From an uncultured Bacilli bacterium (GTDB taxonomy: Bacteria > Bacillota_I > Bacilli_A > RF39 > UBA660), in the NCBI GenBank assembly GCA_944351345.1, contig CALVPO010000043.1:1-11046 (forward strand): 11,046 bases of DNA, given 5' to 3'. Position numbers and translations under genes: made by a program. Shown one piece after another: positions 1 to 6,537 of the stretch. Under the pieces are notes generated by a model. The model was given only the letters and a program-made list of their open reading frames with translations. It ran no database searches and was not told the origin of the DNA. Each line of letters opens with the position of its first letter. Within the stretch, counting starts at the first letter, position 1.

Positions 1-873
1 TGTTAATTTTTTTTCAAATTGTTCTGTTGTTACTGAAGTAAATATTGATATAGATATATAACCTATTTTTTTATTACTTTCTTCTAATAATTTTGTTGTT
101 ACTGTAGGTGTAGCTATTTTTTGTCTATTTATTTTTATTTGCTTTATTTGATTAGATCTTGATATTGTTAATGTTACTTTATTGTTATTACTTGTTTTTA
201 TATATTGAGCTACGTCATCACTAGATTTTCCTGTAAAATCTTTATTATCTACTTTTAAGATTATGTCTTTTGCTTTTAAGCCTGCTTTTTCAGCAGGTCC
301 ATCTTCAAAAACTTCTACAACATAAATATTATTATTTTCATCAACTGATACTGATGCTCCTATTCCTTCGTATGTTCCTTCGATATTTTCCATAAACTCT
401 TCTGTGCCACTTTCACTACTGTAATTAGTAAAAGTATCGTCTACACTAGCAACCATTGATGATATTGCTGAATCAACTAAGTTCTTTTTATCAATATTTC
501 CGTAATAATCTGTTGTAATTGTATCATAAACATCTATTAATTTACTTAATTCAGCATATAATTTTATATAATTTTTGCCCCCTGATATTGCAAATAAAAG
601 AATTAGACACATAATTGCACCCATTAATTCAAAATATACAATTGATAATATTTGTTCTTTTAAGGTTCTTGGTTTATTTGCATCTATTAAAAATATTTTT
701 TTTAATAAGTGACCTAATTTACTAGATGAAAATCTTTTTAATTTTTCTTCTTTTAATTTTCTTTTTTCTAATTTTATTTTTTGCTTTTCTTTTTTTATTA
801 TGTCTTTTGCTTTTTTTATTTTAGAACTAGTTTTTTCTTCTTCTTTTTTTTTCTTATTGGAAAATAACTTCAT
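1..873 (-). CDS. S41 family C-terminal processing peptidase (PDZ protease), partial: C-terminus cut by window edge
   Basis: The frame is open from the ATG at 871-873 to base 1 (291 codons), so the C-terminus is missing. Residues 1-50 are Lys/Glu-rich and probably cytoplasmic. A hydrophobic segment at about 75-97 (IVYFELMGAIMCLILLFAIS) anchors the protein. Residues 110-165 (YDTITTDYYG, DDTFTNY, then EGTYEGIG) match the pre-PDZ region of CtpA/CtpB. A PDZ domain spans about 165-250, with the hallmark DGPAEKAGLKAKDIILKVD at 191-209. The frame ends at IGYISISIFTS, the first strand of the S41 catalytic domain, so the Ser/Lys catalytic residues lie outside. The family cleaves proteins near their C-termini outside the membrane. 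SD AGAAGGTGA ends 6 nt before the ATG. The long charged head is unusual for this family. The family call is strong; the specific substrate is unknown. Confidence 0.87.
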   Translation of the reverse strand, partial: MKLFSNKKKKEEEKTSSKIKKAKDIIKKEKQKIKLEKRKLKEEKLKRFSSSKLGHLLKKIFLIDANKPRTLKEQILSIVYFELMGAIMCLILLFAISGGKNYIKLYAELSKLIDVYDTITTDYYGNIDKKNLVDSAISSMVASVDDTFTNYSSESGTEEFMENIEGTYEGIGASVSVDENNNIYVVEVFEDGPAEKAGLKAKDIILKVDNKDFTGKSSDDVAQYIKTSNNNKVTLTISRSNQIKQIKINRQKIATPTVTTKLLEESNKKIGYISISIFTSVTTEQFEKKLT

Positions 874-901
874 GCGTATCACCTTCTAAATATAGTCTAG
901 C

Positions 902-930
902 ATAATATAATTTATTCTGCAACTTTTGAA
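902..930 (-). promoter_or_regulatory. Putative SigA promoter of the S41 peptidase gene
   Basis: On the minus strand TTCAAA (925-930) is followed by a 17-nt spacer and TATTAT (902-907), 4/6 and 5/6 matches to consensus. A start point near 895 would give a leader of about 20 nt containing the SD. A competing weaker reading is TTGCAG (917-922) with TAGACT (894-899), but that start would fall inside the SD. I see no terminator between ssb and this gene, so read-through from ssb is also possible. Confidence 0.4.
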
Positions 931-976
931 CTATGACTTTACAACTTTTACATTGGTTTTTAACAGAGAAAAGAAG

Positions 977-1369
977 TTATTTTTCTTCTTTAGTTATTTT
1001 ATTTTTTGTTGAGTCTTTTTTGTTCTTTTGTTTTTCTTCTTTATTTGATGATGACTGTGCTAAAAAAGTTACTCGTTCTGCTATTATTTCAGTTCTTTTT
1101 TTCTTGGTGCCATCTTCATTTTGGATAATTCTTGTTTGAAGTCGACCTTTTACGCCTACCATATCGCCTGTTTGGCAATATTCACTAGTATTTTCAGCAA
1201 CGTTAGTCCATAGAGTGCAATCTAGAAAATCGGTATCATATTCGCCGTTCATATTTTTATAATTTCTTGGAACAGCTAATGTCATTTTACTTGTTTTTTT
1301 GCCTGTTTCTGTAATTTTTAACTCTGGTGTCTTAACTATGCGTCCAACCAAAACTACTTGATTTAACAT
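977..1369 (-). CDS. ssb: Single-stranded DNA-binding protein (SSB), short form without acidic C-terminal tip
   Basis: A 130-residue protein with a single OB fold over residues 1-105. It has the bacterial SSB signature: MLNQVVLVGRIVKTPELK at the start, LAVPRNYKNMNGEYDTDF in the middle, DCTLWTNVAE, then GDMVGVKGRLQTR. It would coat single-stranded DNA during replication, repair or transformation. Residues 106-130 form a Lys-rich, Ser/Asn-containing tail ending in KITKEEK. The usual acidic tip (DDDIPF-like), which recruits partner proteins in canonical SSBs, is absent. Length and missing tip resemble the short paralogue SsbB/YwpH of Bacillus more than the replicative SsbA. It is not flanked by rpsF/rpsR, the usual setting of the replicative gene. 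SD GGGAGG (1377-1382) lies 7 nt before the ATG. It probably has its own promoter. Confidence 0.92.
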   Translation of the reverse strand: MLNQVVLVGRIVKTPELKITETGKKTSKMTLAVPRNYKNMNGEYDTDFLDCTLWTNVAENTSEYCQTGDMVGVKGRLQTRIIQNEDGTKKKRTEIIAERVTFLAQSSSNKEEKQKNKKDSTKNKITKEEK

Positions 1370-1391
1370 TTTATTTCCTCCCTTCGATAGG

Positions 1392-1419
1392 AATATAGCA
1401 CACTTTTTTTTTATGACAA
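1392..1419 (-). promoter_or_regulatory. Putative SigA promoter of ssb, with extended -10
   Basis: On the minus strand TTGTCA (1414-1419) is followed by a 16-nt spacer holding a run of nine A, then TGC and TATATT (1392-1397). Both hexamers match consensus at 5 of 6 positions, and a TGn extended -10 motif is present. The predicted start near 1385 leaves a leader of about 15 nt with the GGGAGG SD. This is one of the better promoters in the window. Confidence 0.55.
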
Positions 1420-1617
1420 AATGATGTTTGAAGATTTTTGATAGGTGAGAATCAGCTATAATTTTGTTATTTTTTTGATTTTTTGGTTAATAAATATTTT
1501 TTTGAAGCAACTTTTTTTACTAGTTAATATTTTTTGATAGCTAAATTATTGTGAAAAATTAAAAATAAGTTTTTTTAGGTTTACATAAATTTGACACTAT
1601 ATAAAAAAATAGAAGAA

Positions 1618-2910
1618 CTAGTATTTTAATTCCTCTATTATGGTATCAGCAATTGCCTCAGCATAAACATCTTGATTATGAGTTATAATATTAAAATCTG
1701 TTTGATTTGTTAAGTAACCTAAGTCTATTATATATGCTTCGGCTCCTACATTACTGTTATAGTATTTGTTGACTCCTACTTGTTCTGGGTTGCTATCATC
1801 TACATAGGCTCCAGTCATAATTCCACCTGTTTCTCTTATCATATATAAATAATTAGAATCAGTTGTTACGTTATATGGTTTATATCCTCGTTCATCATAG
1901 TAAGCCATATTTTCTGCTATTTCGCTTTCTGTAAAGTTATGCGTATAAATACCATAGTCTATTCTATGTGATGTTGATGTTGTTGTTTTTAAATTAGTTT
2001 TTGCTACTATGTTTTCTACTAATTTAGCAGAAAAATCATAATTTATGTTGGCTGCTGTATTTATACTAAAACCATTTATTGTAGGATTAGTACTACTACT
2101 AGCTTGGAAAGAGAATAAATATTTAGCTTTTACTTCATGAGAAATTACAGCTCTTCCACCATCATTATATTCATCAAAATAGTCGCTATCAGATAGACTA
2201 TCCTCAGTTCTTGTTAATTTTACTTTTATATCTTTACTTTCTAACTTTTCTTTTACTTTGTTAGCCATCTCTAAAGTTATATCTGATTCATATACACCAT
2301 TTCCGGTTGCTCCTTTATCTACTCCACCACATGATGGATCTAAAACTACATCATATACATCATCTGTATTATCTTTTATTTTTACTGTCATTGTTGTTTT
2401 GTTCTGAGAAATTGTTATTTTTTTATTTTGTTTTGAGGTTGTATAATAAGTTGTTTCATCATAAGTAGTAGTATTGTCTAATGGATAATATTTATAAGTA
2501 GTTTCTTTTTTATCAGAATCTTTTTTTGATTCTTCATATTTAAATCTTAAATATAGTCTATAATTTCCTTTAGCTATATTATCTAAATATATTCCATTAT
2601 TTATTTCATCAGAAATATTAAAATTAACATTATTTACATTTTTCTTATAATTTATTTCAAATTTTTTTAGTTTACCAGTTTTTGCATTCCACATTACTAA
2701 ATCTAAATCTTCAAAATTAGCATTTATTTTCTTTATTTCGCCTTCTAAATTTAGATGTGTACCATAAATATAGTATTTAGATATTTGAGCAGAGTTTTTT
2801 TCTACTTCAAGAGTTGGCTTTTGGGCTGGTAGATATACATTCTGATAATAATAGTATCCACCTCCCCCTAATATGGCTAGTATTATTAAGATAATTATTA
2901 TTTTTTTCAA
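1618..2910 (-). CDS. Membrane-anchored Amidase_3 (N-acetylmuramoyl-L-alanine amidase-like) protein with substituted active site
   Basis: 430 residues from a TTG start at 2908-2910. Residues 2-20 (KKIIIILIILAILGGGG) form an uncleaved signal anchor. A beta-rich extracytoplasmic region of unknown role covers about 35-175. The C-terminal 240 residues have the Amidase_3 layout: VVLDPSCGG, then GATGNGVYESDI, VKLTRTEDS, KAKYLFSFQASSS and IIDLGYLTNQTDF. In active amidases these read DPGHGG, ExD, SIHAN and vElGFlsN. So the first zinc His is Cys194, the zinc Glu is kept (Glu208), the second zinc His is Gln269, and the catalytic Glu is Asp396. The fold is clear, but peptidoglycan amide cleavage is doubtful; wall binding or regulation of another hydrolase is an inference. 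An upstream GTG at 2917-2919 would add three residues but overlaps the SD. Confidence 0.85.
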   Translation of the reverse strand: MKKIIIILIILAILGGGGYYYYQNVYLPAQKPTLEVEKNSAQISKYYIYGTHLNLEGEIKKINANFEDLDLVMWNAKTGKLKKFEINYKKNVNNVNFNISDEINNGIYLDNIAKGNYRLYLRFKYEESKKDSDKKETTYKYYPLDNTTTYDETTYYTTSKQNKKITISQNKTTMTVKIKDNTDDVYDVVLDPSCGGVDKGATGNGVYESDITLEMANKVKEKLESKDIKVKLTRTEDSLSDSDYFDEYNDGGRAVISHEVKAKYLFSFQASSSTNPTINGFSINTAANINYDFSAKLVENIVAKTNLKTTTSTSHRIDYGIYTHNFTESEIAENMAYYDERGYKPYNVTTDSNYLYMIRETGGIMTGAYVDDSNPEQVGVNKYYNSNVGAEAYIIDLGYLTNQTDFNIITHNQDVYAEAIADTIIEELKY

Positions 2911-2918
2911 TATAGGCA

Positions 2919-2924
2919 CCTCCT
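2919..2924 (-). promoter_or_regulatory. Shine-Dalgarno site that fixes the TTG start of the amidase-like gene
   Basis: AGGAGG on the minus strand lies exactly 8 nt before TTG (2908-2910). The GTG at 2917-2919 begins on the last G of this site, so it cannot be a start for the same SD. I therefore prefer TTG, which gives a protein beginning MKKIIII. Confidence 0.65.
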
Positions 2925-2945
2925 ATTATGATTTGACTTATGTAT

Positions 2946-2951
2946 ATTATA
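2946..2951 (-). promoter_or_regulatory. Putative -10 element of the amidase-like gene
   Basis: A perfect TATAAT on the minus strand, with a start point expected near 2939 and a leader of about 28 nt containing AGGAGG. No convincing -35 hexamer is found 16-18 nt upstream (TTTTAT at best), and such AT-rich DNA produces TATAAT by chance. Confidence 0.35.
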
Positions 2952-3026
2952 CATCATTTAAGATGAAAATAAAAAGGAATTTTGTTTAATAAGAATAATT
3001 TAGTTTTTTTGTAAAGTTAATTAGTG

Positions 3027-3050
3027 TTATCCACTATTAATTGTGGAAAA
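3027..3050. other. Inverted pair of DnaA-box-like 9-mers
   Basis: TTATCCACT at 3027-3035 and, inverted, TTTTCCACA (plus strand TGTGGAAAA at 3042-3050) each differ from the DnaA box TTATCCACA by one base. They are separated by 6 nt in the gap between two genes. They could be DnaA sites, an unrelated operator, or chance. Confidence 0.3.
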
Positions 3051-3075
3051 TGTTATAATAAGCAGGTTTTTTATG

Positions 3076-3113
3076 AAAAAATGACATAATATAAGTTAGT
3101 TTTATTTATGTCA
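3076..3113 (-). terminator. Intrinsic terminator after the HipA-like gene
   Basis: Just after the TAA stop (3116-3118) the minus strand reads TGACATAA (3106-3113), a 16-nt loop, the exact complement TTATGTCA (3082-3089), and six T (3076-3081). The 8-bp stem is AT-rich but perfectly placed and followed by a U tract. It separates the HipA-like gene from the amidase-like gene. Confidence 0.75.
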
Positions 3114-3115
3114 CT

Positions 3116-4306
3116 TTATTCTATATTATATAGTAAGTATGCTATGCAGACAGAGAATGCTATTATTATAACTAAGGCTATAATCATGTGAACAGCATCT
3201 ACATATCCAGCATTTTTTTCGTTTCTTTCTATTATAGCTTTTTCTTTTAAGATTCTTTCGAAGTAATTAATATTTGTTATTAAGTTATTCATTACCATGC
3301 TATAAGTATTTATATCTAGATTGTATTTAAATATTGTTGAGGCTGTTTTTAGTATTTTATCTTTATTAGATAAGATATAATTTACTTTTTCTTTTATTTT
3401 ATCATAGTAATTGTAAAATAGGCATTCCATTAATTCATAACGGTTACAAACTATGCCGTTAAAAGAGAAAACATCATTATTTTTTAAGATTGAAGGGAAG
3501 ACATTGTCAAATAATGGTGCAAAGCTATAGCGTTTAGTATCTTTATCACATAGTATTCCATAGTCTTTAAAATTTCTTTCACTTTGAGTTATAAGGCTAT
3601 CAAATATTAGCATTTCAAAGTATTTTTTTTCTATTTCTTGATAATCTTCTTCTAACATGCTTGGTAGGCTTTTTAATATTTTTAATCCATAGTCTACTGC
3701 TATTTTATAGTCTTCATTAGTATTAGCAACTTTTAAGTTTTCACTTTTTTCTTGCCATGATTCTCTTTTATATTTTCCTGAGTTTATTAATTTCAAGAAT
3801 CTTTTCTTTAAGTTTTCAACATCATAAAATTCATCGTCATTGACAAGGTCTTTTATGACAATTGAATCTTTTCTTTTGTCTTTATTATATATACGATACT
3901 CTTCTACAATATCAAATCCTAGGGCTTGGCCTAATTGACATAGTGCTATTTCTACATCGTCTACTTGAGTATGTTTTTGATAACCTTTAAAACTATTATT
4001 TACTATAACTTCTGATTTTTCTGGATTGGTTACATTTATGCTAACAGGTTCTAAATATAGATGGCTATTTTGGTCAAAAGCTGTTACATAATAGTTTTTT
4101 CCTGAAGGCAAAGGTGGAGATGATGCTATTATAGCGTCTAAGTTGTTTTTGAATTTATAAAAGTCGCAGATATTTGTTAATTCTTTTTGAATAGTTAAGA
4201 GATCTCTGGTGTCATTTTGATATTTGGTTGTTAAAAGATTAAATTGTTCTGCTGTTAAATTATAATTTTTTCCTATTTGATTAATTAAATTTAAGTTATT
4301 ATTCAT
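3116..4306 (-). CDS. Orphan HipA-like kinase-fold protein with C-terminal membrane anchor
   Basis: 396 residues. The centre resembles the HipA/CtkA kinase fold: a possible ATP-binding Lys in NNSFKGYQK (103-111), a helix with Glu in DDVEIALCQLGQALGFDIVEE (split at 116-136), and FEMLIFDSLITQSERNFKDYG (split at 230-250) followed by APLFDN (263-268). In HipA the catalytic loop reads N/Q-T-DRHxxN-x-G. Here it is QSERNFKDYG, so the catalytic Asp is Glu243 and the metal-binding Asn is Asp248, while the downstream Asp267 is kept. A strongly hydrophobic segment at about 371-393 near the very C-terminus suggests tail anchoring with the kinase-like part in the cytoplasm. No HipB-type antitoxin lies beside it. 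It may be a Ser/Thr kinase with altered chemistry or a pseudokinase. The HipA-like call rests on motif order, not on a search. Confidence 0.62.
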   Translation of the reverse strand: MNNNLNLINQIGKNYNLTAEQFNLLTTKYQNDTRDLLTIQKELTNICDFYKFKNNLDAIIASSPPLPSGKNYYVTAFDQNSHLYLEPVSINVTNPEKSEVIVNNSFKGYQKHTQVDDVEIALCQLGQALGFDIVEEYRIYNKDKRKDSIVIKDLVNDDEFYDVENLKKRFLKLINSGKYKRESWQEKSENLKVANTNEDYKIAVDYGLKILKSLPSMLEEDYQEIEKKYFEMLIFDSLITQSERNFKDYGILCDKDTKRYSFAPLFDNVFPSILKNNDVFSFNGIVCNRYELMECLFYNYYDKIKEKVNYILSNKDKILKTASTIFKYNLDINTYSMVMNNLITNINYFERILKEKAIIERNEKNAGYVDAVHMIIALVIIIAFSVCIAYLLYNIE

Positions 4307-4326
4307 ATTATCACTATCCTATCATG

Positions 4327-4335
4327 ATTATATCA
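4327..4335 (-). promoter_or_regulatory. Putative extended -10 promoter of the HipA-like gene
   Basis: On the minus strand TGA followed by TATAAT gives a perfect extended -10 (TGnTATAAT). The region 17 nt upstream is a T run with no real -35. It lies 21 nt before the ATG and just downstream of the pcrA terminator, which fits an independent transcription unit. Confidence 0.45.
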
Positions 4336-4346
4336 TTATTTTAAAT

Positions 4347-4385
4347 AAAAAAAAAGAGAAATATTGGGTTTGTTCTCATTTTTTT
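4347..4385. terminator. Intrinsic terminator after pcrA, potentially bidirectional
   Basis: Six bases after the pcrA stop codon the minus strand has seven A, then GAGAA (4373-4377), a 12-nt loop, TTCTC (4356-4360) and nine T (4347-4355). The flanking A and T runs can extend the stem past one T-T mismatch. On the plus strand the same hairpin is followed by A and seven T, so it could also stop rightward transcription. The GC core is short, hence moderate confidence. Confidence 0.6.
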
Positions 4386-4390
4386 AATTA

Positions 4391-6493
4391 TTAGTCAACT
4401 TTGGTTAGACTTTTATGATTTTTTATGAATTTTTTTGTACCTAATGGATGTGGGAAAGCTATAGTAATTAAAGATTTGTCAATGTTTACAACTACACCTT
4501 CTCCATAGTCAATATGTTTTACATGGTCGCCTATTTGATAGTTTGTTGGTGTTTTATTTAACATTTCTTTTTTGTTGAATTTGGTAGTTATTTTATTTAA
4601 TAATGATGTTGTTTGTTTGTTTTGTTCTATGTATTTTTCGTCTATTTCTGCTATGAAACGGCTTGGAGCGTTGCATTGGGTTTGTCCATATAATAATCTT
4701 TTTTTACAGTTGATAATCCATAAGTCTTTTTTGGCTCTGGTTATTGCTACATAACATAATCTTCTTTCTTCTTCAATAGCATCATTTGTTCCTTCCATTA
4801 TGGAGTTATAATGAGGAAAGATTCCTTCTTCCATTCCTATTATAAAAACATAGTCAAATTCTAGGCCTTTAACAGCATGAGTAGTCATAAGGCTTACTTT
4901 ATTAGTTCCATCGGTATGTTCAGTAACATCTGATACTAAAGATATTTCATTTAAGAAATCATCTAGAGATATTTCACCAAATTCTTCTTCATAATTTTTG
5001 GTAATTGATTTGAATTCTTCTAGATTTTCTAATCTTATTTCATTTTCTAGGGTTTTTTCTTTTGTTAATTCTTCTTTCATGCCACTTTTTTCTAATACTT
5101 CTTCTACCATTTCTGTTAGAGATAGATTTTGGCAAGTCTTTTGGAGATTTTCGATTATTTGTTTGAAGGCTAATTCTTTTCCTGATGTTATTGCTTCAAA
5201 CATAGATATGTTATTTTGTTCTGCTGCGTCTGTTATGTGGCCTATTGTAACATTACCTATTCCTCTTTTAGGGACGTTTATTACTCTCATTAAACTAACG
5301 TCATCTTTGGGGTTGTTTATTAATCTTAAGTAGCATAATAGGTCTTTTATTTCTTTTCGGTTATAGAAATAGAAACTACCTATTATTTTATAAGGAATAT
5401 TAGCTTTTAGCATAGCTTCTTCTATTGATCTTGATTGAGCATTTGTTCTATAGAGTACTGCTATATCATCATAGCTAACTTTTTTTTCATTTACTAATTT
5501 TTTTATTTCTTTGGTTACAAATTCTCCTTCGGCTTTTTCATCATCTGTTTTGATATATTTTATTTTTTCTCCTATATCATTATTACTCCAAAGATTTTTA
5601 TCCTTCCTTTTTTTGTTATGTTTTATAACTGAATTAGCGGCATTTAAAATAGTTTGGGTAGATCTATAATTTTCTTCTAGAAGTATTGTTTTGCAGTCAG
5701 GATAGTCTTTTTCGAAGTTTAGAATATTTTTGAAATTTGCTCCTCTAAAGGCATATATTGCTTGGTCATTATCTCCTACTACAAAGATGTTTTTGTATTT
5801 AGCTGCTAGCATTTTACTGAATACATATTGAGCTTCGTTAGTATCTTGATATTCATCTATTAGTAAGTATTTATATCTTTCTTGATAACTTTCTAATATA
5901 TTAGGACTTATTTCAAATAATTTTATTGGTAATATTAGTAAGTCATCAAAATCAACAGAATTTCCTTGTTTTAATTTTTGACAATATTTTTTATATAGGG
6001 TTACTATTTGACTATCAAATTCTATTTTGTTAAATTTTTCTGGAGTTATTAGTTCGTTTTTGGCAGAACTTATTTTATTTCTTATTTGTTTGGCGTTATA
6101 GAATTTGGGATTCATATTTAATTCTTTCATTAATTTTTTTACTATTGTTAGGGTATCGTCACTATCTAGAATTATAAAGTTTTTATCATATCCTAAGAAT
6201 TCATAATTTTCTTTTATTATTTTTAATCCTAATGAGTGAAAGGTTGATATTTGAATATAGTTAGCGTCGTATCCAACTAGGTTTATTACTCTTTCTTTCA
6301 TTTCACGGGCAGCTTTGTTAGTAAAAGTTATGGCTAAGATATTAGCGGGAGAGACGCCATTGTCTATTAGATAGGCTATTCTTGAAGTTAAGACTTTTGT
6401 TTTTCCTGATCCGGCACCGGCTAATACTAGCATTGGACCATCTTGATGTAAGACTGCTTCTTTTTGTTTTGGGTTTAAGTTATCTATATTCAT
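4391..6493 (-). CDS. pcrA: ATP-dependent 3'-5' DNA helicase PcrA (UvrD/Rep family, SF1A)
   Basis: A complete 700-residue SF1 helicase, slightly shorter than typical PcrA (about 720-740). The motifs are intact: Walker A LAGAGSGKTK (24-33), Ia ITFTNKAAREMK (55-66), II LIDEYQDTN (211-219), III VVGDNDQAIYAFRGA (238-252), IV ENYRS (274-278), V TTHAVKGLEFDYVF (537-550) and VI ERRLCYVAITRAKK (576-589). It unwinds DNA in nucleotide excision and mismatch repair, clears RecA and stalled forks, and in Firmicutes binds RNA polymerase. The C-terminal segment YQIGDHVKHIDYGEGVV through HPLGTKKF (652-689) is the Tudor-like domain used for that contact. SD AAGGAG lies 8 nt before the ATG. No ligA gene follows, unlike in many Firmicutes, where pcrA and ligA are neighbours. 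It is flanked on both sides by unusual accessory genes. Confidence 0.97.
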   Translation of the reverse strand: MNIDNLNPKQKEAVLHQDGPMLVLAGAGSGKTKVLTSRIAYLIDNGVSPANILAITFTNKAAREMKERVINLVGYDANYIQISTFHSLGLKIIKENYEFLGYDKNFIILDSDDTLTIVKKLMKELNMNPKFYNAKQIRNKISSAKNELITPEKFNKIEFDSQIVTLYKKYCQKLKQGNSVDFDDLLILPIKLFEISPNILESYQERYKYLLIDEYQDTNEAQYVFSKMLAAKYKNIFVVGDNDQAIYAFRGANFKNILNFEKDYPDCKTILLEENYRSTQTILNAANSVIKHNKKRKDKNLWSNNDIGEKIKYIKTDDEKAEGEFVTKEIKKLVNEKKVSYDDIAVLYRTNAQSRSIEEAMLKANIPYKIIGSFYFYNRKEIKDLLCYLRLINNPKDDVSLMRVINVPKRGIGNVTIGHITDAAEQNNISMFEAITSGKELAFKQIIENLQKTCQNLSLTEMVEEVLEKSGMKEELTKEKTLENEIRLENLEEFKSITKNYEEEFGEISLDDFLNEISLVSDVTEHTDGTNKVSLMTTHAVKGLEFDYVFIIGMEEGIFPHYNSIMEGTNDAIEEERRLCYVAITRAKKDLWIINCKKRLLYGQTQCNAPSRFIAEIDEKYIEQNKQTTSLLNKITTKFNKKEMLNKTPTNYQIGDHVKHIDYGEGVVVNIDKSLITIAFPHPLGTKKFIKNHKSLTKVD

Positions 6494-6515
6494 ATGTTAC
6501 TCCTTCTAAATGATA

Positions 6516-6537
6516 AAAAGCTAATTATATAGCTTTT
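6516..6537 (-). terminator. Hairpin across the stop codon between the transglutaminase-like gene and pcrA
   Basis: On the minus strand AAAAGCTA (6530-6537), a 6-nt loop TATAAT, and TAGCTTTT (6516-6523) form a perfect 8-bp stem with the T-rich side trailing. The stem contains the TAG stop codon of the upstream gene. It may be a weak terminator or attenuator before pcrA, 22 nt before its ATG. The loop TATAAT could instead serve as a pcrA -10 element, but no -35 is visible. Confidence 0.45.

Noticed and set aside
933..1139. Plus-strand 68-codon ORF, Phe/Ser-rich
   Set aside because: It lies antisense over the 3' end of ssb, has no SD and a composition expected from the Lys/Glu-rich coding strand opposite.
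1470..1536. Five T tracts of 6-7 bases, considered as phased bent DNA or an intrinsic terminator for the amidase-like gene
   Set aside because: Spacings of roughly 8 to 18 bases do not follow the helical repeat, and no stem precedes any tract.
3051..3059. TGTTATAAT on the plus strand, a perfect extended -10
   Set aside because: No -35 and no rightward gene follows; such matches are frequent in this AT content. An antisense RNA cannot be excluded.
3116..4306. HipBA toxin-antitoxin module
   Set aside because: No small HTH antitoxin gene is adjacent, the catalytic loop is altered, and the protein has a membrane anchor.
4572..5333. Plus-strand ORFs of 60 and 111 codons
   Set aside because: Both are shadows inside pcrA, whose helicase motifs are intact across this stretch.
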